DNA of 64,000 nucleotides, taken from assembly GCF_013185915.1 (NCBI RefSeq), contig NZ_JAAZUH010000004.1, forward strand, positions 310,001 through 374,000. The letters are read 5' to 3'. A program made the translations under genes and the position numbers. Within the stretch, counting starts at the first letter, position 1, and the number at the start of each line of letters is the position of its first letter. Source of the stretch: Stenotrophomonas bentonitica. GTDB taxonomy: Bacteria; Pseudomonadota; Gammaproteobacteria; Xanthomonadales; Xanthomonadaceae. This document shows, piece by piece, positions 8,248 through 17,989 of this stretch. The notes beneath the pieces were generated by a model. It saw only the letters and a program-made list of their open reading frames with translations. It made no database searches and was not told where the DNA came from.

Positions 8248-11091
8248 ATGACCGCCCAACTTCGACCGCGTGCCGCACTGCTGGCTGTTGCGCTTTCCGC
8301 CGCACTGGGCAGCCTTGCCCCGGCACCGCTGATGGCCAAGCCGGCCCAGGTCGCCAAGGTCGACATTCCGTTCGAAGAGTTCACCCTGCCCAACGGCCTG
8401 CGCGTGGTGGTGCACACCGACCGCAAGGCCCCGATCGTGGCGGTGAACATCTGGTACCACGTGGGCAGCAAGGACGAACCGGCCGGCCGCACCGGCTTCG
8501 CGCACCTGTTCGAACACCTGATGTTCCAGGGCAGCGAAAACCACGCCGGCGAATACTTCGAACCGTTCAAGCAGGTCGGCGTGACCGGCCAGAACGGCAC
8601 CACCAACACCGACCGCACCAACTACTTCGAGAACGTGCCCACCACCGCGCTGGACATGGCGCTGTGGATGGAGTCCGACCGCATGGGCCACCTGCTCGGC
8701 GCGATCGACCAGGCCGCGCTCGACGAACAGCGCGGCGTTGTCCAGAACGAAAAGCGCCAGGGCGAGAACCAGCCCTATGGCCAGGTGTGGGACAAGCTCA
8801 GCCGTTCGATGTACCCCGAGGGCCACCCGTACCACCACGGCGTGATCGGCTCGATGAACGACCTCAACGCGGCCTCGCTGGAAGACGTCAAGAACTGGTT
8901 CCGCACCTGGTACGGCCCGAACAACGCGGTGCTGGTGCTGGCCGGCGACATCGACGTGGCCACCGCGAAGGAAAAGGTCGCGCGCTATTTCGGCGACATC
9001 CCGGCCGGTCCGAGCATGGCCCAGCCCAAGGTCAACGTGGCCAAGCGTGAGAAGTCCACCCGCGAGACCATGACCGACAAGGTGCCGCAGGCGCGCATCT
9101 ATCGCGTGTGGAACGTTGCCCAGACCGGCACCCCCGACATCGACCAGCTGCAGCTGTTCGCGCAGGTGCTGGGCGGGGCCAAGTCCTCGCGCCTGGACCA
9201 GCGCCTGCTGCACCAGGACAAGCTGGTGGACAACATCAGCGCCGGTGCCTACACCTCGCAGCTCGGCTCGAACTTCGTGATCATGGCCACGGTGAAGCAG
9301 GGCGTGGACCCAGCCAAAGTCGAAGCGATCATCGACGAGGAAGTGCGCCGCCTGGTAGCCGACGGCCCCACTGCCGATGAACTGAGCCGCGGCAAGACCG
9401 CATTCCGCGCCGGCTTCATCCGTGGCATCGAGCGCATCGGCGGGTTCGGCGGCAAGGCCGACGCGCTGGCCGAATGCGCCGTGTTCGAAGGCGACCCGGG
9501 CTGCTTCCGCCAATCGTTGGCCAACATCGACGCAGCCAGCGCGGCCGACGTGCGCGCCGCCGGCGCCAAGTGGCTGGGCGCGGGCGACCACACCCTGGTG
9601 GTGGAACCGGGCGCGCGCGTGGCGCTGCCGGAACTGCCCTCGGCCACCCCGAAGCCGTTCACCGTGCCGGCCGTGGACCCGAAGTTCACCAGCACCGCCA
9701 GCCAGGTCGACCGCAGCACCGGCGTGCCGCAGACCAAGACCTTCCCGGAACTGAAGTTCCCGCAGCTGCACCGCGCCACGCTGAAGAACGGCACCCAGGT
9801 GATCCTGGCCGAACGCCACGACATTCCGGTGGTGCAGTTCAGCTATGAATTCCCCGGTGGCTTCACCGCCGACCAGGGCCGCAAGTCCGGCACCGCCAAC
9901 TTCACCATGGACCTGATGGGCGAGGGCGCCGGCAAGCTGGGCGCACTGCCGTTCGCCGACGCGGCCGATGCGCTGGGCGCCAACCTGGGCGCCTCGGCGT
10001 CGCTGGACAGCGCCAGCGTGTACCTCTCGGCGCTGAAGGAAAACCTGGCGCCGTCGCTGGCCCTGTATGCCGACATGCTGCGCGCGCCGCGCTTCGACCA
10101 GAGCGAGATCGACCGGGTCAAGGCGACCTGGATCGCCGGCATCCAGCAGGAGAAGGTCAATCCCAGCGCCGCCGCCATGCGCGTGCTGCCGCCGCTGCTG
10201 TACGGCGCCGGCCACCCGTACGCCATTCCGTTCACCGGCAGCGGCAATGAAGCCGACATCCAGTCGCTCACCCGCGAAGACCTGGTCGACTTCCACCGCG
10301 ACGCGCTGCGTCCGGAGCAGGGCACCCTGATCGTGGTGGGCGACACCACCCTGAAGGAAATCGTGCCGCTGCTGGAGCGCCAGTTCGGCAACTGGAAGAG
10401 CACTGGCCCCGCCCCGCAGCTCAAGCCGCTGGTCGATGTGGCCCGCCCGGCCAAGGCCCGCGTGTACCTGATCGACCAGCCCGGCGCGGTGCAGGCCAAC
10501 CTGTACGCCGGCCAGGTGGTGCCCTCCACCATGGACCCGGGCGCGACCCGCTTCGACATCGCCAACGGCGTGCTCGGCGGCGACTTCACCTCGCGCCTGA
10601 ACATGAACCTGCGCGAGGAGAAGCACTGGTCCTACGGCGCCCGCACCATGGCCAGCAGCACCCTGGGCCAGCGCCCGTGGATGGGCATGGCGCCGGTGCA
10701 GATCGACAAGACCGCCGATGCGATGAAGGAAATGCAGAAGGAGATCGCCGACTTCGCCTCTGGCGCCGAAGCGATCACCCCGGCGGAAGTGACCCGCATC
10801 CGCAACATCCAGAACCTGAGCCTGCCGGGCGCCTATGAGACCGCCAACGCGGTGATGGGCACCATCAGCGGCATCGTCCGCTACCAGCGCCCGGACGACT
10901 ACGTGTTCAAGCGCAAGGCCGAGATCGAGGCGATGACCCCGGCCCAGGTGCAGCAGGCTGCCGCCACCCTGGATCCGAAGACCCTGACCTGGGTGGTGGT
11001 GGGCGACCTGAAGCAGACCGAAGCCCCGGTGCGCGCGCTGAACCTGGGCGAGGTGGTGGTGATCGACGCCGACGGGAAGCCGGTGAAGTAA
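8248..11091 (+). CDS. Periplasmic M16 family zinc metallopeptidase
   Basis: A 947-residue protein with a signal peptide (MTAQLRPRAALLAVALSAAL). It has two M16 halves. The first carries the inverted zinc motif His86-x-x-Glu89-His90 (HLFEH); the second half, from about residue 500, lacks this motif and is the usual inactive partner that completes the clam-shell chamber. The frame stays open upstream to 7906, but the ATG at 8248 follows a purine-rich AAGGA and starts a proper signal peptide. Such pitrilysin/insulinase-type enzymes degrade short peptides. It is monocistronic, with its own terminator. Confidence 0.92.
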   Translation: MTAQLRPRAALLAVALSAALGSLAPAPLMAKPAQVAKVDIPFEEFTLPNGLRVVVHTDRKAPIVAVNIWYHVGSKDEPAGRTGFAHLFEHLMFQGSENHAGEYFEPFKQVGVTGQNGTTNTDRTNYFENVPTTALDMALWMESDRMGHLLGAIDQAALDEQRGVVQNEKRQGENQPYGQVWDKLSRSMYPEGHPYHHGVIGSMNDLNAASLEDVKNWFRTWYGPNNAVLVLAGDIDVATAKEKVARYFGDIPAGPSMAQPKVNVAKREKSTRETMTDKVPQARIYRVWNVAQTGTPDIDQLQLFAQVLGGAKSSRLDQRLLHQDKLVDNISAGAYTSQLGSNFVIMATVKQGVDPAKVEAIIDEEVRRLVADGPTADELSRGKTAFRAGFIRGIERIGGFGGKADALAECAVFEGDPGCFRQSLANIDAASAADVRAAGAKWLGAGDHTLVVEPGARVALPELPSATPKPFTVPAVDPKFTSTASQVDRSTGVPQTKTFPELKFPQLHRATLKNGTQVILAERHDIPVVQFSYEFPGGFTADQGRKSGTANFTMDLMGEGAGKLGALPFADAADALGANLGASASLDSASVYLSALKENLAPSLALYADMLRAPRFDQSEIDRVKATWIAGIQQEKVNPSAAAMRVLPPLLYGAGHPYAIPFTGSGNEADIQSLTREDLVDFHRDALRPEQGTLIVVGDTTLKEIVPLLERQFGNWKSTGPAPQLKPLVDVARPAKARVYLIDQPGAVQANLYAGQVVPSTMDPGATRFDIANGVLGGDFTSRLNMNLREEKHWSYGARTMASSTLGQRPWMGMAPVQIDKTADAMKEMQKEIADFASGAEAITPAEVTRIRNIQNLSLPGAYETANAVMGTISGIVRYQRPDDYVFKRKAEIEAMTPAQVQQAAATLDPKTLTWVVVGDLKQTEAPVRALNLGEVVVIDADGKPVK

Positions 11092-11122
11092 CGCCGGTTG
11101 GGGTGATTTCGGGTTTTTCTAA

Positions 11123-11154
11123 ACGCCGGTAGGGATGTTGCGACCGGCGTTTTT
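11123..11154 (+). terminator. Rho-independent terminator after the M16 protease gene
   Basis: Stem ACGCCGGT (11123-11130) pairs with ACCGGCGT (11143-11150), followed by a T run. Confidence 0.85.
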
Positions 11155-11190
11155 GTTGGCTTCGGACCCTTGCGCCGCGCTCCGCGCGGT

Positions 11191-11213
11191 GCCCGGCTGG
11201 GGCCGGGCGCTAC
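11191..11213. repeat. SMAG-type REP, single
   Basis: GCCCGGC-TGGG-GCCGGGC hairpin ending GCTAC (GTAG on the other strand). Confidence 0.65.
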
Positions 11214-11338
11214 GAATTGCTACGGGGTGGTTGGGATCTGGATAAACCAACCCGGGGTCCGGACATCGATCCCCATCCACCCCACATTCATTCCGTTCAG
11301 GCAAACTCCGTTGCATGACCTTGCCGAGCCTTCACACC

Positions 11339-11656
11339 ATGCGCATTCTGCTTATTTCTGCCCTCGTCCTTGCGACCTCCGCCTGCACCTGGGTGCCGAT
11401 CGAACCGGTGGGCAAGGCGGTGCGGGTGCTGCCGGCCGGGCCGGTGCCGACCGGCTGCATCGACAAGGGCGAGGTGGTGGTGACCGTGAAGAGCAAGGTC
11501 GGCTTCTACAACCGCAACCCGCTGCGCGTGCAGGAAGAGCTGGAAACCCTGGCCCGCAACGAGGCCCCCAGCGCCTCGGCCAACGCCGTCCAGGCCTCCG
11601 GCCTGCCGGCCGACGGCAGCCAGCGTTTCAAGGCGTTCCAGTGCCCGCCGCGCTGA
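11339..11656 (+). CDS. DUF4156-like lipoprotein
   Basis: A 105-residue protein starting MRILLISALV with lipobox ATSAC, so lipid-anchored. The mature part (GCIDKGEVVVTVKSKVGFYN, EELETLARNEA, CPPR at the end) resembles the DUF4156 family, which holds a conserved disulphide pair and has no known function. An in-frame ATG at 11315 is possible, but the later one gives the right signal peptide. Confidence 0.7.
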   Translation: MRILLISALVLATSACTWVPIEPVGKAVRVLPAGPVPTGCIDKGEVVVTVKSKVGFYNRNPLRVQEELETLARNEAPSASANAVQASGLPADGSQRFKAFQCPPR

Positions 11657-11728
11657 ACGGCTCATCGTCCCGCGCCACCATACGCCTGAAGCTGAATTCG
11701 TAAAGGTGCGGTGAAGGCCCGGGGGGCT

Positions 11729-11734
11729 TACAAT
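11729..11734 (+). promoter_or_regulatory. Candidate oleA -10 element
   Basis: TACAAT lies between the arms of a GGGGGGC / GCGCCCCC inverted repeat, 34 nt before the oleA ATG. A matching -35 is not obvious. Confidence 0.4.
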
Positions 11735-11768
11735 AGCGCCCCCTTTGCCTGAGCCTTGGCGCTAACTG

Positions 11769-12785
11769 ATGCTCTTCAAGAATGTATCGATCGCCGGCCT
11801 GGCGCACATCGACGCGCCGCATACGCTGACGTCGAAGGAAATCAACGAACGCCTGCAGCCGACGCTGGACCGCCTGGGTATCCGCACCGACGTGCTCGGT
11901 GATATCGCCGGCATCCACGCCCGTCGCCTGTGGGACGCGGACATGCTCGCCTCCGACGCCGCTACCCTGGCCGCCCGCAAGGCGCTGGAAGACGCCGGCA
12001 TCGGCGCCGACAAGATCGGCCTGCTGGTCAACACCTCGGTCAGCCGTGACTACCTGGAGCCGTCCACCGCGTCCATCGTCTCGGGCAACCTGGGCGTCAG
12101 TGACGAGTGCATGACCTTCGACGTCGCCAATGCCTGCCTGGCCTTCATCAACGGCATGGACATCGCCGCCCGCATGCTGGAACGCGGCGACATCGACTAC
12201 GCCCTGATCGTCGATGGCGAAACCGCCAACCTGGTGTACGAGAAGACCCTCGAGCGCATGGCCCAGCCGGGCGTGACCGCTGACGACTTCCGCAACGAGA
12301 TGGCCGCCCTGACCCTGGGCTGCGGCGCCGCTGCGATGGTCATGGCACGCACCGAACTGGTGCCGGACGCGCCGCGCTACCGCGGTGGCGTGACCCGCTC
12401 GGCCACCGAGTGGAACCAGCTGTGCCGGGGCAACCTGGACCGCATGGTCACCGACACCCGCATGCTGCTGATCGAAGGCATCAAGCTGGCCCAGAAGACC
12501 TTCATGGCCGCCCGCGAAGCGCTGGGCTGGGCCGTGGAAGAACTGGACCAGTTCGTGATCCACCAGGTCAGCCAGCCGCACACCGCCGCCTTCATCAAGA
12601 ACTTCGGCATCGACCCGAAGAAGGTGATGACCATCTTCGGCGAGCACGGCAACATCGGCCCGGCCTCGGTGCCGATCGTGCTGAGCAAGCTCAAGCAGCT
12701 GGGCAAGCTGAAGAAGGGCGACCGCATCGCGCTGCTCGGCATCGGCTCCGGCCTGAACTGCTCGATGGCCGAAGTGGTCTGGTAA
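11769..12785 (+). CDS. oleA: OleA, thiolase-fold acyl-CoA condensing enzyme
   Basis: A 338-residue thiolase-superfamily protein. It joins two fatty acyl-CoAs head to head into a 2-alkyl-3-ketoacyl product, the first step of long-chain olefin synthesis. The nucleophile is Cys123 in DVANACLAF, and Glu97 in DYLEPST matches the base reported for X. campestris OleA (its Cys143/Glu117 if that numbering is offset by 20). His and Asn of the active site lie in FVIHQVSQPH and EHGNIGPAS. A stop codon at 11763-11765 fixes the ATG at 11769 as the earliest possible. It is followed by a terminator, so oleA can be transcribed apart from oleB. Confidence 0.95.
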   Translation: MLFKNVSIAGLAHIDAPHTLTSKEINERLQPTLDRLGIRTDVLGDIAGIHARRLWDADMLASDAATLAARKALEDAGIGADKIGLLVNTSVSRDYLEPSTASIVSGNLGVSDECMTFDVANACLAFINGMDIAARMLERGDIDYALIVDGETANLVYEKTLERMAQPGVTADDFRNEMAALTLGCGAAAMVMARTELVPDAPRYRGGVTRSATEWNQLCRGNLDRMVTDTRMLLIEGIKLAQKTFMAAREALGWAVEELDQFVIHQVSQPHTAAFIKNFGIDPKKVMTIFGEHGNIGPASVPIVLSKLKQLGKLKKGDRIALLGIGSGLNCSMAEVVW

Positions 12786-12807
12786 GCGGTCCGCTGCGTT
12801 GATTCCC

Positions 12808-12833
12808 AAGGGCCGGTCTTACCGGCCCTTTTT
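12808..12833 (+). terminator. Terminator between oleA and oleB
   Basis: Stem AAGGGCCGGT (12808-12817), loop CTT, ACCGGCCCTT (12821-12830), T run to 12833. It lies only 15 bp before the oleB ATG, so it may act as an attenuator rather than a full stop. Confidence 0.75.
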
Positions 12834-12847
12834 ACAGGTGCCACCCG

Positions 12848-13738
12848 ATGTCCAAGCTTCCCGGTTACCCCGCCCATCCGCAGCGTTTCGAGGTCCGCCC
12901 GGGCCTGTCGATGAGCTATCTCGACGAAGGCCCGCGCGACGGCGAGGTGGTGGTCATGGTCCACGGCAATCCGTCGTGGAGCTACTACTGGCGCACGCTG
13001 GTGGCCGGGTTGTCGGACCGTTACCGCTGCATCGTGCCGGACCATATCGGCATGGGCCTGTCTGACAAGCCGAATGACGCGCACTACGAATACACCCTGC
13101 AGTCGCGCGTGGACGACCTGGACGCACTGCTGGCGCACCTGGGCATCACCGGCCCGGTCACCCTGGCCGTGCACGACTGGGGCGGCATGATCGGTTTCGG
13201 CTGGGCGCTGTCGCACCACGCCCAGGTCAAGCGACTGGTGGTGCTCAACACCGCCGCCTTCCCGATGCCGGCCGCCAAGCAGATGCCGTGGCAGATCGCG
13301 CTGGGCCGGCACTGGAAGATCGGTGAGTGGATCATCCGCAGCTTCAACGCGTTCTCGTCCGGTGCCTCGTGGCTGGGCGTGGAGCGGAAGATGCCGGCGG
13401 ACGTGCGCCGCGCCTATGTGTCGCCGTACAACAATTACGCCAACCGGATCAGCACCATCCGCTTCATGCAGGACATTCCGCTGAGCCCGGCCGACAAGGC
13501 CTGGTCGTTGCTGGAGCGCGCCGGCAAGGCGCTGCCGTCGTTCGCCGACCGCCCGGCCTTCATCGGCTGGGGCCTGCGCGACTTCGTATTCGACCACCAT
13601 TTCCTGGAGGGCTTCCAGGCCGCGCTGCCGCAGGCGCAGGTGCACGCGTTCGAAGACGCAGGGCATTACGTGCTGGAAGACAAGCACGAAGTGCTGGTGC
13701 CGGAGATCCGGGCGTTTTTGGACGCGAACCCGCTGTAA
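12848..13738 (+). CDS. oleB: OleB, alpha/beta-hydrolase (beta-lactone decarboxylase)
   Basis: A 296-residue alpha/beta-hydrolase close to haloalkane dehalogenases. The nucleophile is Asp110 (AVHDWGG), the histidine is His273 (EDAGHYVLED), and Asp245 (WGLRDFVFD) is a likely acid. The oxyanion motif HGNPSWSYYW is at 39-48. In the ole pathway OleB removes CO2 from the cis-beta-lactone made by OleC to give the olefin. The assignment rests on its place between oleA and oleC and on the Asp nucleophile; taken alone it could be read as a dehalogenase. Confidence 0.9.
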   Translation: MSKLPGYPAHPQRFEVRPGLSMSYLDEGPRDGEVVVMVHGNPSWSYYWRTLVAGLSDRYRCIVPDHIGMGLSDKPNDAHYEYTLQSRVDDLDALLAHLGITGPVTLAVHDWGGMIGFGWALSHHAQVKRLVVLNTAAFPMPAAKQMPWQIALGRHWKIGEWIIRSFNAFSSGASWLGVERKMPADVRRAYVSPYNNYANRISTIRFMQDIPLSPADKAWSLLERAGKALPSFADRPAFIGWGLRDFVFDHHFLEGFQAALPQAQVHAFEDAGHYVLEDKHEVLVPEIRAFLDANPL

Positions 13739-13756
13739 CGCGGACGGGTTCCGGGC

Positions 13757-13779
13757 AGCCGGGCAGGGCCCGGCTCTAC
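13757..13779. repeat. SMAG-type REP, single
   Basis: AGCCGGGCAGGGCCCGGCT followed by CTAC, in the convergent gap between oleB and the ykgJ-like gene. Confidence 0.75.
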
Positions 13780-13783
13780 CGGG

Positions 13784-14152
13784 TCATGCGGCGTCCGGGG
13801 TATCCCGCCACGCCCAGCTTTCCAGGCTCAACGCCGGCAGGCCATGGATTTCCCGCGCCTTGTCGCACTGTGGGCTGGCTTTGCCGTACTCCCACGACGC
13901 GTCCACCTCACGGCACACGCTGGGCCGGTTGGGATGGATGCTGCAGCGGGAATACACCCCGATCTCCGCGTCCAGCGCCACGCAGCGCACCGGCTTGGAC
14001 AAGGTGCCGCGCATGCACAGGCGGTGCGGGTCGAGCGGTTCGGTCAGCTGGTGCGGTACGCCGCCGGGGGTGACCTCGTCCGATTCCATCCAATGGAACG
14101 CCACGCGGTACTGGGTACAGCAGGCGCCGCAGGTCATGCAGGGATGGGACAT
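13784..14152 (-). CDS. YkgJ-family cysteine-cluster protein
   Basis: A 122-residue protein with nine cysteines. The N-terminal CMTCGACC and the later RCVAL, SRCSIHPNRPSVC and QCDKA groups are the metal-binding pattern of the YkgJ/zinc- or iron-chelating family (UPF0153). It starts MSHPCMTCGACC, although the frame is open far upstream over oleC. It lies on the opposite strand inside the ole cluster, convergent with oleB and divergent from oleC. The biochemical role of the family is not known. Confidence 0.85.
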   Translation of the reverse strand: MSHPCMTCGACCTQYRVAFHWMESDEVTPGGVPHQLTEPLDPHRLCMRGTLSKPVRCVALDAEIGVYSRCSIHPNRPSVCREVDASWEYGKASPQCDKAREIHGLPALSLESWAWRDTPDAA

Positions 14153-14242
14153 GGGGTGCCGGCCTTGGGCGGCTGTGTGCAGGGGGGAAGGGCGCGAATT
14201 TTCCACGCTACGGGCCGCCGCGCAAGAATTTTCTGCAGCGGC

Positions 14243-14248
14243 GACAAT
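14243..14248 (+). promoter_or_regulatory. -10 element for leaderless oleC
   Basis: GACAAT ends 6 nt before the oleC ATG at 14255. It implies that oleC-oleD have their own promoter in the 102-bp divergent gap. Confidence 0.5.
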
Positions 14249-14254
14249 GAACGG

Positions 14255-15910
14255 ATGAACAGCCCGACCAACATCGCCGCGCGCCTGCCCGAACTGGCCC
14301 GTGAACGCCCTGACCAGATCGCCATCCGCTGCCCCGGAAAACCGGGCCCGGACGGCATGGCGCGCTACGAGGTGACCCTGGATTACCGCACCCTGGACGC
14401 CCGCAGCGACGCCATGGCCGCCGGCCTGGCCGCCTACGGCATCGGCCGTGGGGTGCGTGCGGTGGTGATGGTGCGGCCCTCGCCGGAGTTCTTCCTGCTG
14501 ATGTTCGCGCTGTTCAAGAACGGTGCGGTGCCGGTGCTGGTCGACCCCGGCATCGACAAGCGCGCGCTGAAACAGTGCTTGGACGAAGCGCAACCTGAAG
14601 CCTTCATCGGCATCGGCCTGGCCCATGTGGCGCGGCTGTTGCTGCGCTGGTGCCCGGGCGCAACCCGGCTGGTCACGGTGGGGCGGCGCTGGGGCTGGGG
14701 CGGCACCACCCTGGCCCAGCTCGAAGCCGACGGCGCGCGCCAGCCGCAGCCGATGGCCGCCACCGACGGCGAGGACGTAGCCGCGCTGCTGTTCACCAGC
14801 GGCTCCACCGGCGTGCCCAAGGGCGTGGTCTACCGGCACCGCCATTTCGTCGGCCAGGTCGAGCTGCTGCGCTCGGCGTTCGGCATGGAACCGGGCGGCA
14901 TCGACCTGCCCACCTTCCCACCGTTCGCCCTGTTCGACCCGGCGCTGGGTCTGACCTCGGTCATTCCCGACATGGACCCCACCCGTCCGGCCAAGGCCGA
15001 CCCGCGCAAGCTGCATGACGCCATCAAACGCTTCGGGGTGACCCAGCTGTTCGGCTCGCCGGCGCTGATGCGGGTGCTGGCCGACCATGGCCAGCCGCTG
15101 CCCGGCGTGCGCCGGGTCACCTCGGCCGGTGCGCCGGTGCCGCCCGACGTGGTGGCGCGCATCCGCCGGCTGCTGCCCGACGACGCCCAGTTCTGGACCC
15201 CCTATGGCGCCACCGAGTGCCTGCCGGTGGCGGTGATCGAAGGTCGCGAGCTGGAAAGCACGCGCCAGGCCACCGAGGCCGGCGCCGGGACCTGCGTGGG
15301 CCGGGTGGTGGCGCCGAACCAGGTGCGCATCATCGCCATCGACGACGCGCCGCTGCCCACCTGGGCACAGGTGCACGAAGTGGCCACCGGCGTGGTCGGC
15401 GAAATCACCGTGGCCGGCCCCACCGCCACCGACAGCTACTTCAACCGCCCGCAGGCCACCGCTGCGGCCAAGATCACTGAAACCCTGGCCGACGGCAGCA
15501 CCCGCGTGGTGCATCGCATGGGCGATGTCGGCTACTTCGACGCCGACGGCCGCCTGTGGTTCTGCGGGCGCAAGACCCAGCGCGTGGAAACCGCGCACGG
15601 CCCGCTGTACACCGAACAGGTGGAGCCGGTGTTCAACGCACTGGACGGCATCGCGCGCACCGCGCTGGTCGGCATCGGCGCCGCCGGCGCGCAGCTGCCG
15701 GTGCTCTGCTATGAACTGCAGCCCGGCACCGCAGACTCGCCCGCGCTGCAGCAGCGCCTGCGCGCTGAAGCGGCCGCACACGCGGGCACCGTGCGCATCG
15801 AACGCTTCCTCCCGCACCCGGGCTTCCCGGTCGACATCCGCCACAATGCCAAGATCGGCCGCGAGAAACTCGCGGTCTGGGCTGCAACCCGAATGGAACA
15901 ACACGCATGA
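14255..15910 (+). CDS. oleC: OleC, AMP-dependent beta-lactone synthetase
   Basis: A 551-residue ANL-superfamily adenylating enzyme. The P-loop [10 protein letters not shown] is at 181-190, the YGATE motif follows in the middle, and [15 protein letters not shown] marks the start of the mobile C-terminal domain. OleC uses ATP to turn the beta-hydroxy acid from OleD into a beta-lactone. The start at 14255 is chosen because it follows the -10-like GACAAT by 6 nt; the frame is open further upstream. The gene overlaps oleD by 4 bp (ATGA), so the two are translationally coupled. Confidence 0.93.
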   Translation: MNSPTNIAARLPELARERPDQIAIRCPGKPGPDGMARYEVTLDYRTLDARSDAMAAGLAAYGIGRGVRAVVMVRPSPEFFLLMFALFKNGAVPVLVDPGIDKRALKQCLDEAQPEAFIGIGLAHVARLLLRWCPGATRLVTVGRRWGWGGTTLAQLEADGARQPQPMAATDGEDVAALLFTSGSTGVPKGVVYRHRHFVGQVELLRSAFGMEPGGIDLPTFPPFALFDPALGLTSVIPDMDPTRPAKADPRKLHDAIKRFGVTQLFGSPALMRVLADHGQPLPGVRRVTSAGAPVPPDVVARIRRLLPDDAQFWTPYGATECLPVAVIEGRELESTRQATEAGAGTCVGRVVAPNQVRIIAIDDAPLPTWAQVHEVATGVVGEITVAGPTATDSYFNRPQATAAAKITETLADGSTRVVHRMGDVGYFDADGRLWFCGRKTQRVETAHGPLYTEQVEPVFNALDGIARTALVGIGAAGAQLPVLCYELQPGTADSPALQQRLRAEAAAHAGTVRIERFLPHPGFPVDIRHNAKIGREKLAVWAATRMEQHA

Positions 15911-16917
15911 AGATCCTTGTCACCGGCGGTGGTGGTTTCCTCGGCCAGGCGCTGTGCCGTGGCCTGGTCGCGCGCGGCCATGAAGTGCTCAGCTTCAACC
16001 GCGGCGACTACGCGCCGCTGGCCGCGCTGGGCGTGGGCCAGATCCGCGGCGACCTGGCCGACGCCGACGCGGTGCGCCACGCGGTGGCCGGGGTCGACGC
16101 GGTCTTCCACAACGGCGCCAAGGCCGGTGCGTGGGGCAGCTACGAGAGCTACCACCTGGCCAACGTGGTCGGCACCGACAACGTGATCGCCGCCTGCCGC
16201 ACGCATGGCGTGCGCACGCTGGTGTACACCTCCACGCCCAGCGTCACCCACCGCGCCACCCATCCGGTGGAAGGGCTGGGTGCGGATGAAGTGCCCTACG
16301 GCGAAGACTTCCAGGCGCCGTACGCGGCCACCAAGACCATCGCCGAACAGCGCGTACTGGCCGCCAACGATGCAACGCTGGCCACCGTGGCGCTGCGCCC
16401 GCGCCTGATCTGGGGCCCGGGCGACCAGCAGCTGGTGCCGCGCCTGGCCGCGCGCGCGCGCGCCGGTCGCCTGCGCTTCGTCGGCGATGGGACCAACCTG
16501 GTCGACACCACCTACATCGACAACGCCGCGCTGGCGCACTTCCTCGCCTTCGAACACCTCGCCCCGGGCGCGGCGTGCGCGGGCAAGGCGTACTTCATTT
16601 CCAACGGCGAGCCGCTGCCGATGCGCGAGCTACTCAACAAGCTGCTGGCGGCGGTGGGCGCACCGGGCGTGGAGAAGTCGATCAGCTTCAAGACCGCCTA
16701 CCGCATCGGTGCGCTGGCCGAACGCCTGTGGCCGCTGCTGCGCCTCAAGGGCGAACCGCCGATGACCCGCTTCCTGGCCGAGCAGCTGTGCACCCCGCAC
16801 TGGTACAGCATGGAGCCGGCGCGCCGCGACTTCGGCTACGTGCCGGAGGTAAGCATTGACGAAGGGCTCACGAGGCTGAAGGCTTCATCGCGCATCCAGA
16901 TTCCCATCACTTCCTGA
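15907..16917 (+). CDS. oleD: OleD, NADPH-dependent 2-alkyl-3-oxoalkanoate reductase
   Basis: A 336-residue extended short-chain dehydrogenase. The Rossmann motif VTGGGGFLG begins at residue 5 and the catalytic pair Tyr139-x-x-x-Lys143 (YAATK) is present. OleD reduces the 2-alkyl-3-keto acid from OleA to the beta-hydroxy acid used by OleC. It overlaps oleC by 4 bp. Members are often labelled as epimerases or 3-beta-HSD-like proteins; the ole context decides. Confidence 0.93.
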   Translation: MKILVTGGGGFLGQALCRGLVARGHEVLSFNRGDYAPLAALGVGQIRGDLADADAVRHAVAGVDAVFHNGAKAGAWGSYESYHLANVVGTDNVIAACRTHGVRTLVYTSTPSVTHRATHPVEGLGADEVPYGEDFQAPYAATKTIAEQRVLAANDATLATVALRPRLIWGPGDQQLVPRLAARARAGRLRFVGDGTNLVDTTYIDNAALAHFLAFEHLAPGAACAGKAYFISNGEPLPMRELLNKLLAAVGAPGVEKSISFKTAYRIGALAERLWPLLRLKGEPPMTRFLAEQLCTPHWYSMEPARRDFGYVPEVSIDEGLTRLKASSRIQIPITS

Positions 16918-16978
16918 ACACCGAATCTTGGTGAAGATGGCAGCACGCCAATCCGGCACGCCCGACGCGAGGATCGAC

Positions 16979-17134
16979 ATGCTGCACTACGCCGTAATCT
17001 TCTTTGTAATCGCCCTTATTGCGGCAGTGCTCGGTTTCTCCGGCATTGCTGGTGCCGCCAGCAACATTGCCTGGATCCTGTTCGTTGTCTTCCTGATCCT
17101 GGCGATCATCTCGATGTTCCGCAAGCGAGGTTAG
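16979..17134 (+). CDS. DUF1328 small membrane protein
   Basis: A 51-residue protein ([10 protein letters not shown]...MFRKRG) with two membrane helices of the DUF1328/YtjA type. The ATG at 16979 has a purine-rich GAGGA upstream; an earlier in-frame start would add a non-hydrophobic tail. Members are widespread and uncharacterised. Confidence 0.85.
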   Translation: MLHYAVIFFVIALIAAVLGFSGIAGAASNIAWILFVVFLILAIISMFRKRG

Positions 17135-17198
17135 TAGCGCGCAGGATCCTGCGGGCCCCCCTCTCTCCGGGCCCGCATGATCCAGCGCGAACCGCTGA

Positions 17199-17233
17199 GG
17201 GCCTGGCGCTTCCAAGGGCGCCAGGCCCTTTTT
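17199..17233 (+). terminator. Terminator after the DUF1328 gene
   Basis: GGGCCTGGCGC (17199-17209) pairs perfectly with GCGCCAGGCCC (17218-17228), followed by TTTTT. Confidence 0.9.
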
Positions 17234-17255
17234 GTTTGCGGATCGACATCCGACG

Positions 17256-17323
17256 GTAGAGCCACGCCCTGCGTGGCTGCGCGCGGTCCTGACACCCCGC
17301 AGCCACGCAGGGCGTGGCTCTAC
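17256..17323. repeat. SMAG-type REP, inverted pair
   Basis: GTAGAGCCACGCCCTGCG faces its exact inverted copy ending GGCGTGGCTCTAC. The same sequence variant recurs at 47447-47521. It lies just upstream of the ubiJ promoter. Confidence 0.85.
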
Positions 17324-17335
17324 CGGGCAGCGCTG

Positions 17336-17341
17336 TAGAAT
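17336..17341 (+). promoter_or_regulatory. -10 element for leaderless ubiJ
   Basis: TAGAAT ends 6 nt before the ATG at 17348; a good -35 is not seen because the REP pair lies there. Confidence 0.5.
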
Positions 17342-17347
17342 GTGGAA

Positions 17348-17989
17348 ATGCCCCGCACCCTGCTCTCCTCCCTCAAGCCCCTGGCCGGCAATGCGCTGCA
17401 GCTCGCGCTCAACCGCACCTTGGCGCTGGACCCCGATACCCGCCGCGCGCTGGTCGCGCTGGATGGCCGCCATATCGCCCTGACCCTCGAATCGCCCGCG
17501 CTGGCGATGCGGATCGGGGTGGACGGCGAGCGGCTCACTGTGGGCCCGGTCGATCCACAGGCCGAGCCGGACCTGGCCGTGCGCAGTACGTTGGGCGGCG
17601 TGCTGGCCCAGCTGCCGTTCCTGGCCAACGCACGCCGTGGCGGCGACGCCCCGGCCGGGCGGGTCAAGGTCTCCGGCGATGCCGAACTGGCGCGCCGGCT
17701 GCAGCAGCTGGCCAGCCGGTTCGACCCGGACTGGCAGCTGCCGTTCGTAAAGGTGTTTGGCGAAGTAGTTGGCGTGCAGGTCGCCAATGCGCTGCGCTCG
17801 GCCCTGCAGCATGCGCGCCGTGGCGCGTCCGACCTGGCGCACAGCGCCGCTGAATTTGTCACCGAGGAGTCGCGCGACGTGGTAGCCCGAGCCGAACTGG
17901 ATGCCTTCCATGACGATGTGGATGTGATGCGCGACGACGTGGAACGCATGGCTGCCCGTGTGCAGCGCCTGGCCCAGGTGCGCGCATGA
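17348..17989 (+). CDS. ubiJ: UbiJ-like SCP2 domain ubiquinone biosynthesis accessory factor
   Basis: A 213-residue protein with an N-terminal SCP2 lipid-binding domain and a C-terminal helical part ([22 protein letters not shown]). UbiJ binds ubiquinone precursors and works with UbiK in the soluble Ubi complex. It overlaps ubiB by 4 bp (ATGA). A GTG two codons earlier is possible, but the ATG sits 6 nt after a TAGAAT hexamer and is preferred. Confidence 0.85.
   Translation: MPRTLLSSLKPLAGNALQLALNRTLALDPDTRRALVALDGRHIALTLESPALAMRIGVDGERLTVGPVDPQAEPDLAVRSTLGGVLAQLPFLANARRGGDAPAGRVKVSGDAELARRLQQLASRFDPDWQLPFVKVFGEVVGVQVANALRSALQHARRGASDLAHSAAEFVTEESRDVVARAELDAFHDDVDVMRDDVERMAARVQRLAQVRA

Noticed and set aside
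8023..10626. A very long open frame (867 codons) on the minus strand across the M16 protease gene; similar long antisense frames lie over ETF-QO, oleC, dcp, mccA and nrdA-nrdB.
   Set aside because: High GC content leaves few stop codons in the antisense frames. The products are rich in Arg, His, Gln, Val and Ala without family motifs, while the other strand codes for recognisable enzymes.
12848..13738. OleB gene product as a haloalkane dehalogenase.
   Set aside because: The Asp nucleophile and fold agree with that family, but its place in a full oleA-oleC-oleD set makes beta-lactone decarboxylase far more likely.
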